The notes beneath the pieces were generated by a model. That model saw only the letters and a program-made list of their open reading frames with translations. It searched no databases and had not been told where the DNA came from. 12,012 nucleotides of DNA, taken from the NCBI GenBank assembly GCA_045402695.1, contig JAWPNA010000471.1:1-12012 (forward strand). Direction: 5' to 3'. The position numbers and the translations under genes are program-made. This DNA is from JAWPNA01 sp045402695. Lineage in GTDB: Bacteria > Acidobacteriota > Polarisedimenticolia > JACPZX01 > DASXTC01. The first letter of the stretch is position 1, and each line of letters begins with the position of its first letter. Shown here piece after piece: positions 6,387-12,012 of this stretch.

Positions 6387-7778
6387 TCAGACCGGGGCGG
6401 TCGGGTCGAGAGCGCGCAGCTTGTCGAACGAGTAGATGCCGGTGGCGTGGCCGTCCGAGTAGGTGAACTGCAGCGCGTAACGACCCACCGTGCGGACCTC
6501 GAGCACCCTCACGTCCGCGGGCACCGTCTTCGAATCGAGCCGCGGCTGCCCCGTGAGCTCGTCCACGCAGGCGGCACAAGGGCACGCCAGCCTCAGATCG
6601 CGAAACGGCAGGCGGCCCAGGTGCCCGTCGCTCCATCGGATCTCAAGCCCGGAGTCGGAGATCTGCGCTTCGGCCGGCTGATGTCGCACCGCGCCGGTCT
6701 TCGCGTTGACGATGCTGATCTCCTGCGCGAGACGCCCGGCCACGTCCATGAAGGCACGCGCCGAGACGGCCTTGGATGCGATGGTGTCGTCCGCCACCAC
6801 CGGGCGGCCCGCGTCACCCGCATAGGTGATCGCCGCATCGAGCGGGATCTCGCCCAAAAATGGCACGCCCAGTTCCTGCGCGGCGCGGCGCCCGCCTCCG
6901 TGGCGGAAGATGTCGGTGCTCTGGCCGCAGTGAGCGCAGACGAAGGTGCTCATGTTCTCGACGATCCCCAGGATCGGCACGCGCACCTGCTCGAACATCC
7001 GCAGCCCGCGCAGCGTCACGCCCACAGCTACGTCCTGGGGGGTGGTGACCACCACGGCCCCCGCCAGCGGCGCGGACTGTGTGAGGGTGAGCTGGACGTC
7101 GCCGGTGCCGGGAGGCAGATCGATCAGCAGGTAGTCGAGATCGCCCCAGTCCACCTGTCCGAGAAACTGCTGGATCAGCTTTGTGGCCATCGGGCCTCGC
7201 CAGATCACCGGAGTGTCCTTGCCGGTCAGCAGCCCCATGGACATGAACTTGATGCCGTGCCGCTCAGCCGGCTTGATCCAGCCCTGCTGTGTCGCCCCTT
7301 CCGGCCGCGCCCCGCTCCCCCCCAGCATCACGGGCACCGAGGGGCCGTATACGTCGGCATCCATGAGGCCCACTCTCGCGCCGGTGCGCGCCAGCGCCAG
7401 CGCCAGGTTGGTGGCCACCGTGGACTTGCCCACACCTCCCTTGCCGCTGGCGATCGCGACGGCGTTCTTGACGAGGCGCATGCCGCCTTCAACCGTGGAG
7501 ACACCCGCGGCCCGCACCTGCGCGGTCATGTTCACCGCGACCGACTGCACGCCGGGGAGAGCCTTCACGGCGGAGGACGCCTCCTCTTTCATGGTCTCCT
7601 TGACGGGGCAGGCCGGTGTGGTCAGCTCGATGTCGAACGACACGGAGCCCTTCTCGATGCGGAGGTTCTTCACGAAGCCGAGCGCGACGATGTCCTTGTG
7701 CAGGTCCGGGTCCTTCACGGCGCGCAGCGCGTTCCTGACGTCGTCCTCGCGCACGGCCTCCACGGCATGTGTCACCAC
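6387..7778 (-). CDS. Mrp/NBP35-type Fe-S cluster carrier ATPase with MIP18 and DUF971 domains
   Basis: The 463-residue protein joins three domains. Residues about 12-88 form a MIP18/DUF59 domain with the conserved T-T-P-A-C57-P. Residues 100-355 form the Mrp P-loop ATPase: G-K-G-G-V-G-K-S-T at 112-120 (deviant Walker A), D-A-D-V-Y-G-P-S (140-147), D-L-P-P-G-T-G-D (220-227), and the Fe-S-binding pair C281-x-x-C284. Residues about 373-455 form a DUF971 domain with I-R-W-S-D-G (380-385), a C399-P-C401-A-A-C404 cluster, and a second S-D-G-H repeat. Mrp proteins hold a labile [4Fe-4S] cluster between two subunits and pass it to apoproteins. MIP18-Mrp-DUF971 is the order of plant HCF101. GTG 7778 has GAGGAG 10 bases before it; GTG 7775 is an alternative start. 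The gene has its own likely promoter and ends 16 bases from the convergent peptidase gene. Confidence 0.93.
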   Translation of the reverse strand: MVTHAVEAVREDDVRNALRAVKDPDLHKDIVALGFVKNLRIEKGSVSFDIELTTPACPVKETMKEEASSAVKALPGVQSVAVNMTAQVRAAGVSTVEGGMRLVKNAVAIASGKGGVGKSTVATNLALALARTGARVGLMDADVYGPSVPVMLGGSGARPEGATQQGWIKPAERHGIKFMSMGLLTGKDTPVIWRGPMATKLIQQFLGQVDWGDLDYLLIDLPPGTGDVQLTLTQSAPLAGAVVVTTPQDVAVGVTLRGLRMFEQVRVPILGIVENMSTFVCAHCGQSTDIFRHGGGRRAAQELGVPFLGEIPLDAAITYAGDAGRPVVADDTIASKAVSARAFMDVAGRLAQEISIVNAKTGAVRHQPAEAQISDSGLEIRWSDGHLGRLPFRDLRLACPCAACVDELTGQPRLDSKTVPADVRVLEVRTVGRYALQFTYSDGHATGIYSFDKLRALDPTAPV

Positions 7779-7811
7779 TGCGGCACGTCTCCTCGGTTGA
7801 AGTGTGGCGGA

Positions 7812-7840
7812 ACCGTAGCCGCGTCCCGCCGTGATGTCAA
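7812..7840 (-). promoter_or_regulatory. Sigma-70-like promoter for the mrp-type gene
   Basis: On the minus strand a perfect -35 box TTGACA (7840-7835) is followed, after a 17-base spacer, by TACGGT (7817-7812). The latter matches TATAAT at only three of six positions but keeps T1, A2 and T6. The predicted start would be near 7805, giving a leader of about 27 bases before GTG 7778, with the ribosome site inside it. It lies in the 75-base gap after the dehydratase stop, the only non-coding gap on this strand. Read-through from the upstream genes is still possible, since no terminator hairpin is visible in the gap. Confidence 0.5.
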
Positions 7841-7853
7841 GATGATGGCTATT

Positions 7854-8855
7854 TCAGATTCCGCCCGTCAGCACACGCTTCAGCGTTGCCTCGTCGATGT
7901 TCGCGCCCGTCAGCACGATGGCGACCGCCTGGCCCGCGAGCCTCTCGCGCAGCTTGATCAGCCCCGCCAGGCCGGCCGCCCCCGCACCTTCGACCAGGCT
8001 GTGGGTGGTCCGGATCAGCAGGCGCACGGCCGCCGCCAGCTCGGCCTCGCTCGCCGTGACGAAGTCCGCCAATCCCGCGCGCAGCGCTGGAAAGCTCATC
8101 TCGTACACGCCGCGAGTCGCCATGCCGTCGGCGAAGGTGTCGGCCGATGCCGCGGGGACGGGCCTGCCGGCCCGCCATGAGTCGTGGATGGCCGGCGCCT
8201 TCGCCGCCTGGACCCCGTACACCTTCAGGGAAGGCTTGAGCCTTCGCGACACGGTCATCGCGCCCACGGCCTGCGAGCCTCCACCGACGGCCACGATCAT
8301 CGCCGCAAGATCCTCATCGGGCGGCGTTTGCTCCAGGATCTCGAGCGTGAGCGTGGCCGCCCCAGCGATCACCAGCCGATCGTTGGTCGAGTGCACCAGC
8401 CGGAGGCCTTGTTCGCGTCTGAAGCGCTCAGCCACTTCCACCGCCTCGTCGTAGTCCCGCCCCTGCTCGACCAGCTTCGCACCGAGGCCACGGATCGCCT
8501 CGTTTTTCTCGGGATTGTTTCCCACGGGGACGCAGATGGTGACGGGGATGCCCAGCAGATCGCCGGCCCAGGCGAGGCCGAGTCCATGGTTGCCCCGTGT
8601 GGCCCCCACGATGCCGCGACGTCTCTCGTCGCCCGACAGCGCGGCCATCACCGACATGGCGTTGCGGGCCTTGAAGGCGTTGGTCGGGCTGTGGTTTTCG
8701 TGCTTGACGAACACCCTGATGCCCGCCCCCACCGCCGCGTCGAGGGGCGCGTAGCGCCTGAGGGGAGTGGGCGGAAGATACGGACGGATCCGGTCGCGAG
8801 CCGCCAGAACATCCTCGAACGTGATGGGCCACGTCGTCATGGTTTCCTTTGTCAA
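7854..8855 (-). CDS. PLP-dependent threonine dehydratase-like enzyme (fold type II)
   Basis: The 333-residue product is a single catalytic domain without the C-terminal ACT domain of biosynthetic IlvA. The PLP-lysine motif is S-P-T-N-A-F-K62-A-R-N-A, the phosphate-binding loop is G-G-G-S (191-194), and the end has E-G-A-G-A-A-G-L (289-296) and L-T-G-A-N-I-D (315-321). The substrate loop reads A-T-R-G-N-H-G (85-91) in place of the usual S-A-G-N-H-A. As I recall, this A-T-R-G-N-H form marks a separate subgroup, close to enzymes of hydroxyectoine breakdown (EutB), so threonine may not be the substrate. Beta-elimination of a hydroxyamino acid to a keto acid plus ammonia is the likely chemistry. 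TTG 8855 has GGAGG six bases upstream and overlaps the preceding stop (TTGA). ATG 8840, with a closer AAAGGA, is an alternative start and would drop five residues. Confidence 0.85.
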   Translation of the reverse strand: MTKETMTTWPITFEDVLAARDRIRPYLPPTPLRRYAPLDAAVGAGIRVFVKHENHSPTNAFKARNAMSVMAALSGDERRRGIVGATRGNHGLGLAWAGDLLGIPVTICVPVGNNPEKNEAIRGLGAKLVEQGRDYDEAVEVAERFRREQGLRLVHSTNDRLVIAGAATLTLEILEQTPPDEDLAAMIVAVGGGSQAVGAMTVSRRLKPSLKVYGVQAAKAPAIHDSWRAGRPVPAASADTFADGMATRGVYEMSFPALRAGLADFVTASEAELAAAVRLLIRTTHSLVEGAGAAGLAGLIKLRERLAGQAVAIVLTGANIDEATLKRVLTGGI

Positions 8856-10114
8856 TGGGAGCCTCCGATGCGCACGATGGCAGCCAACCTCTCGGCCGCG
8901 AGACTGTTGCCGGGGTCGTCGCGCAGGACGACGCGGTAGCAGTCCCCCGCCTCCTGCAGCCGACGTTTCTGGTAGAGGACCGACCCCAGATTGTTGTACA
9001 GCTCATAGTACGATCCTCGGGCCTCCATGATTCCAGCCGCGAATGCGGCGCGTGGCACGAACAGCCTTGGCCTCTTGCGCAGCCCCATCACCTTCATCAT
9101 CCCGCCGGTCGGCAGCGCGGCGATGATTCCCGGCAGGCAGGCCACCACCATCAGCGGGATGTTGCGGATCATCCTGGCGGAGAGATACAGGAACAGGATG
9201 GAGACCAGCGCGCTCTCGTACCGTTTGCGCCTCAGCAGAGGGATCAGGGCGATGACGCCCAGGACGAACAGAAGCCTGAAGCTCCAGATCGGCGCGCGCG
9301 GGTAGAATGGGAACTGATCGGACAGCCCCAGGCCGAAGTGAGAGACGAGCTCGCCGATCGACTGCCCGAAGGCGTTCTCTTCGCTCAGGCGCGTCGCCAG
9401 GGTGAAGGGGAACACCACCCCCCGCCATCCGTAAGGGTTGATCATCGCGACCGCCACCGAGATGAGACCCCACGCCCCGAGCTTGCGGTCGAGGGCTCCG
9501 CGGCGCAGCCAGGATCCAGCGACGAAGCACGCCAGCGCCCCCCACCCCAGGATGAAGAGGCCGTGACAATTGGCCCAGACCAGGTGGATGGCCGGCAGGG
9601 CCGGCAGCGGAGAGGACAGCCCCTCGGCGCGCCGGTGGAGGATGTGAAGCACGAGGGCCAGGAAGAGCCAGGAAAGCAGCTCGGGCCTCACCTCGTACCG
9701 CATCTCGGACGCGAGGACACCGGCCGTCATCAGAACAGCCAGCGTCGTGGGATCGATGGACGTCAGCCGGCAGGTCCGGTACACGGTGAGAAACACCCCG
9801 AGCACCAGCGCGGCGTGCAACAGCACGAGTCCACCAGCGCCACCCACGCTGTGCGTCAGCGCGAGCAATACTTGGTAACCCCAGCTCGTGTCGGTGTACG
9901 CGTGGTCGTTGATCGTGAAAGTGAACGGGTCCGTCCGCGGCCAGCCGTTTCCTTGCAGGATGTGCTCACCCGCCTTGAGGTGAAACCCCACATCGAGGCT
10001 TCCGACCTGCCGCGTGGCGAGCGTCAGCAGGAGGGCAAAGCAGAGGGCCAGGGCGCAGCGGCATGGCCAGGGCAGAGGATGGCCTGGGGCGAGGAGCGAG
10101 GACTCCTCCCCCAT
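8852..10114 (-). CDS. Polytopic membrane protein, GT-C glycosyltransferase-like, with C-terminal TPR
   Basis: The 420-residue protein has about nine hydrophobic segments, near residues 18-36, 80-92, 94-112, 122-136, 146-160, 172-200, 213-226, 279-294 and 300-336. After the first segment comes D41-V-G-F-H with T-D-P-F-T-F-T (61-67), then R-P-E-L-L-S-W (143-149), H-G-L-F (184-187) and N-P-Y-G-W (226-230). This arrangement resembles the many uncharacterised bacterial membrane proteins related to GT-C (PMT-type) glycosyltransferases, in which an acidic residue after the first membrane helix is often catalytic. Residues about 368-415 form one or two TPR-like helices (Y-N-N-L-G-S-V-L-Y, A-G-D-C-Y, D-D-P-G-N), probably for protein contact outside the membrane. 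ATG 10114 overlaps the nitroreductase stop as TGATG, and the TGA overlaps the dehydratase TTG. The open frame extends further upstream, but that part lies over the nitroreductase gene. No specific donor, acceptor or pathway can be assigned. Confidence 0.75.
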   Translation of the reverse strand: MGEESSLLAPGHPLPWPCRCALALCFALLLTLATRQVGSLDVGFHLKAGEHILQGNGWPRTDPFTFTINDHAYTDTSWGYQVLLALTHSVGGAGGLVLLHAALVLGVFLTVYRTCRLTSIDPTTLAVLMTAGVLASEMRYEVRPELLSWLFLALVLHILHRRAEGLSSPLPALPAIHLVWANCHGLFILGWGALACFVAGSWLRRGALDRKLGAWGLISVAVAMINPYGWRGVVFPFTLATRLSEENAFGQSIGELVSHFGLGLSDQFPFYPRAPIWSFRLLFVLGVIALIPLLRRKRYESALVSILFLYLSARMIRNIPLMVVACLPGIIAALPTGGMMKVMGLRKRPRLFVPRAAFAAGIMEARGSYYELYNNLGSVLYQKRRLQEAGDCYRVVLRDDPGNSLAAERLAAIVRIGGSH

Positions 10115-10713
10115 CAGAATTTCGCCGGCACGCCCAGGCGGCCCTCGAACACGAACTGCTCGACGCCGCGGCGCTCGCGCGGCGCGTCCTCCTTGACGCG
10201 CAGCGACTCCGGCAGCGCCGCGGGATCGCCCGGATAGCCGATGGCGATCATGGCGACCGGTTCGTGATCGTCGTCGAGCCCGATCACCTCTTTCGCCCGC
10301 TCCCGATCGAAACCGGCCATCTCGTGCATGCACAGGCCCAGCTCGGCCGCCTGCAGGAACAGGGTCTGCGAGGCCGCTCCCACGTCGTGCCATGCATGGA
10401 TGTTCGGCCTGCCGCCACGGGCGAAGCGCGGCTTCGCGATCGAGAGGCCCAGCAGGTAGGCGCTCTTCGCCCAGGCGTTCCCTTCCACCAGACAGGACGC
10501 CATGCCCTCGAACGACTCCCGGTCGCCCTGTGTGGCGATGACGTAGCGCCACGGCTGCTCGTTGAAGCACGACGGCGCCCAGCGGGCCGCCTCGAACAGG
10601 GTGACGAGTTTTTCACGCTCCACCGTCCGCCCACTGATCGCGCGGGAGCTCCAGCGGCCTGCGATCAACGTGTTGATGGGCCGCGCGGCGGCCCCGGGTC
10701 TCAGGATGCTCAT
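10114..10713 (-). CDS. Nitroreductase family FMN-dependent oxidoreductase
   Basis: The 199-residue protein fits this family. The FMN phosphate contacts are in R20-W-S-S-R24, followed by A-R-W-A-P-S-C-F-N-E-Q-P-W-R (43-56), where N51 and P54-W55-R56 contact the flavin and shape its pocket. Later come H-D-V-G-A-A-S-Q-T-L-F-L-Q-A-A-E-L-G-L (109-127) and A-I-G-Y-P-G-D (157-163). These enzymes are usually homodimers that reduce nitro groups, quinones, enones or flavins with NAD(P)H; the physiological substrate is unknown. AGGAG lies eight bases before ATG 10713, and this ATG overlaps the stop of the upstream gene (ATGA). The frame stays open far upstream, but that part only shadows the neighbour. 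It is the middle gene of the coupled minus-strand set. Confidence 0.9.
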   Translation of the reverse strand: MSILRPGAAARPINTLIAGRWSSRAISGRTVEREKLVTLFEAARWAPSCFNEQPWRYVIATQGDRESFEGMASCLVEGNAWAKSAYLLGLSIAKPRFARGGRPNIHAWHDVGAASQTLFLQAAELGLCMHEMAGFDRERAKEVIGLDDDHEPVAMIAIGYPGDPAALPESLRVKEDAPRERRGVEQFVFEGRLGVPAKF

Positions 10714-11669
10714 TTCGGGTTCTCCTCTGTATGATCCATGGAAAGCCTGCCCGCCTCTTCGATCAACTCGAGCGTCTCCTTGCGCGAGGGCCTCTCGCCC
10801 GGCTGAATGAATCGATCGCGGATCCTCCAGGCGCGCTGCCATCTGCCGGCGAGATCGGCCGCGGCGGTTGCCGATCTCTCCCGCGAGGCGAGCGCTACGA
10901 TCATCCCGGCCACGTTCACATCCTGCGGCCCGTCCCATCGGGCGCGCAGTCGTCTCTCGAGCTCGAAAGACGCGAGGATGCCGGCCAGGGGCAGGTGCGC
11001 TTCCACCAGCGCCCGGGCGAGGTCCAGCGGGTCGGTCAGGTCGCTCAGCTCGGCCAGCAGGTTCACCGCTTTGCGGCGCAGCAGCCAGGTGTCGGCGCGG
11101 AACTGCCTGAGGAGATCGTGGTCCCGGTATGATGACAGCACGCGCTCCTGCAGCACCCACAGCGCCATATCGGCGTCGGCGGCTCGTGGCAGATCGTGCT
11201 GGCTCCTCACGTCGCGCAGGTCACGCAGGTAGTTGAGGTAGGTCTCCACCTCGTTGCGCCCGCGCCGCACTTCCAGCAGCTTCTCGACGGGCGGGCTGAT
11301 GATGCCGTAATGCGCCGGGTGGATGAACCGCAGCACCACCGACACGTTCTCGATGTACTTGAGCGCCGCGTGCAGGCGCGCGATCGCCTGTTCCTCGTCG
11401 AGCGGAAGCCGCGGCAGCAGGCGTGACATCGCCACGAAATCGATCTCCTGCTCGATGTCGCTCTCGCGGGGGAACCTCCAGAACTGGCGGAAGTCCCAGA
11501 AGTGGCCGTTCTGGATCGTCTCGAGGTCGTGGTAGCTGAACTCCCTGATCCCGAGTCGAACCGGCTCCAGCTCTCTCTCGAGGGCCGCGTAGTCGGGTCG
11601 CCATCCATGCCTCGCCTGCATCGTCTCGGGGAAGAGCGCCAGGCACCGATGCATGTAGGTGTACGCCAT
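10710..11669 (-). CDS. Unrecognised 319-residue protein, possibly with a degenerate HEPN-like C-terminus
   Basis: I do not recognise this gene as a named family. The product is soluble, largely helical, and rich in arginine, leucine and acidic residues, with no signal or membrane segment. Residues 1-85 are aromatic (W23, F44, Y46, F57-W58, F60, F63-W64, F66). A middle part has L-R-F-I-H-P-A-H-Y-G-I-I-S-P-P (113-127) then Y-L-N-Y-L-R (144-149) and A-L-W (169-171). That pattern recalls the 'hP..y.I.d.rv...L' layout of helix-hairpin-like DNA glycosylase relatives. Residues about 215-310 resemble a HEPN helical bundle (A-R-A-L-V-E-A-H, then F-E-L-E-R-R-L-R), where I-R-D-R-F-I-Q289-P sits at the place of the R-N-x-x-x-H nuclease motif, with glutamine replacing histidine. 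Both resemblances are by eye. It starts three bases after the upstream stop, shares ATGA with the nitroreductase gene, and contains no frame break, so it is a real gene. Confidence 0.8.
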   Translation of the reverse strand: MAYTYMHRCLALFPETMQARHGWRPDYAALERELEPVRLGIREFSYHDLETIQNGHFWDFRQFWRFPRESDIEQEIDFVAMSRLLPRLPLDEEQAIARLHAALKYIENVSVVLRFIHPAHYGIISPPVEKLLEVRRGRNEVETYLNYLRDLRDVRSQHDLPRAADADMALWVLQERVLSSYRDHDLLRQFRADTWLLRRKAVNLLAELSDLTDPLDLARALVEAHLPLAGILASFELERRLRARWDGPQDVNVAGMIVALASRERSATAAADLAGRWQRAWRIRDRFIQPGERPSRKETLELIEEAGRLSMDHTEENPK

Positions 11670-11672
11670 GAG

Positions 11673-12012
11673 TCATCCGTCAGTCGTGATCTTCAGAAGC
11701 CGCGCGGGATCGAAGGGGCGCGCCTCGGCCGTGACAGCCGGGGCGCCGGCCAGCAGGTCGGCGGCCAGCTCCCCCACCGCGGCGGCCGCGGTGGCGCCGG
11801 TGCCTCCCAGCCCGGCGATCCAGAAGAAGCCGGGCAGACGCGGGTCCGGGCCGATGACGTAGCGGCGATCGGGGGCGAAGGTTCTCAGGCAGGCCCGCGC
11901 TCTCTCGATGCCGACGCCTTCGAGCCGCGGAAGCGCGAGCGCCAGCCTGCGGTGAAGCTCTCGCGCGACCTTCGGTGACGTCGCGGGAGGGCGGGCGGGA
12001 TGGGGTTCCTCA
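11673..12012 (-). CDS. FAD-dependent (DAO family) oxidoreductase, C-terminal part; 5' end beyond the window
   Basis: The minus-strand frame is open from the window edge to TGA 11675-11673 and encodes the last 112 residues. No start codon is visible because the gene runs past the edge. The tail has the C-terminal signature of glycine oxidase/D-amino-acid oxidase-like flavoproteins: A-C-L-R-T-F-A-P-D-R-R-Y-V-I-G-P-D-P, then P-G-F-F-W-I-A-G-L-G-G-T-G (the FAD-contacting loop), then A-V-G-E-L-A-A-D-L-L. Enzymes of this type oxidise amines or amino acids to imines with FAD, giving hydrogen peroxide or reducing a quinone. The substrate cannot be told from this part. The stop is three bases before the ATG of the next gene, so it is the first visible gene of the coupled minus-strand set. 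Confidence 0.88.
   Translation of the reverse strand, partial: EEPHPARPPATSPKVARELHRRLALALPRLEGVGIERARACLRTFAPDRRYVIGPDPRLPGFFWIAGLGGTGATAAAAVGELAADLLAGAPAVTAEARPFDPARLLKITTDG

Noticed and set aside
6447..8180. A long plus-strand open frame (577 codons) opposite the mrp-type and dehydratase genes.
   Set aside because: It is histidine/arginine-rich, low in family features, and spans two well-supported minus-strand genes; typical antisense shadow in GC-rich DNA.
8849..10237. A 462-codon plus-strand open frame opposite the membrane protein gene.
   Set aside because: Composition (Q, R, H, P rich) is that of the antisense of a hydrophobic protein; it has no ribosome site or domain, and the minus strand has clear membrane, TPR and coupled starts.
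1..12012. CRISPR arrays, insertion sequences, tandem repeats or phage genes.
   Set aside because: Reading both strands showed no spaced direct repeats, transposase or integrase motifs, or terminal inverted repeats.

Overview
The window is GC-rich bacterial DNA, almost fully coding, with frequent GTG/TTG starts and many stop/start overlaps. No rRNA, tRNA, insertion sequence or CRISPR array is visible. Gene content (a secreted S9A prolyl oligopeptidase, an EfpL-type EF-P, an Mrp protein fused to DUF971) suggests an uncultured soil or sediment bacterium of an Acidobacteriota-like or other GC-rich lineage. The sequence alone does not settle the phylum. TGA serves as an ordinary stop in most genes here.

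Region 1 (about 1-2515, + strand) is a loose series of small genes. In order: the last 15 codons of an unidentified gene, a DUF1801 gene broken by an in-frame TGA, a UPF0145/YbjQ-like protein, a CPBP-family intramembrane protease, and an isoprenylcysteine methyltransferase-like membrane protein whose start is overlapped by a 12-codon reading frame.

Region 2 (2553-6370, + strand) is a compact three-gene set: elongation factor P with an EfpL/YeiP-type arginine loop, a 2,4-diaminopentanoate dehydrogenase-like oxidoreductase overlapping it by ATGA, and a secreted prolyl oligopeptidase 15 bases later. It meets region 3 tail to tail with only 16 bases between stop codons.

Region 3 (12012 down to 6387, - strand) starts with the C-terminal part of a DAO-type flavin oxidoreductase cut by the window edge. 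It continues with an unrecognised 319-residue protein (possibly HEPN-like at its C-terminus), a nitroreductase, a polytopic GT-C-like membrane protein with a TPR tail, and a PLP-dependent dehydratase. These five are joined by a 3-base gap and then by ATGA, TGATG and TTGA overlaps, so they are very probably co-transcribed and translationally coupled. After a 75-base gap holding a good sigma-70-like promoter comes an Mrp/NBP35 Fe-S carrier with an N-terminal MIP18 domain and a C-terminal DUF971 domain, the architecture of plant HCF101.

I found no defence island or clearly new multi-gene machine. The points most worth a second look are the coupled five-gene minus-strand cluster with its unrecognised protein, the HCF101-like domain order, the EF-P loop type with its coupled dehydrogenase, and the nonsense-interrupted DUF1801 gene. 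No stretch longer than about 110 bases lacks a gene.
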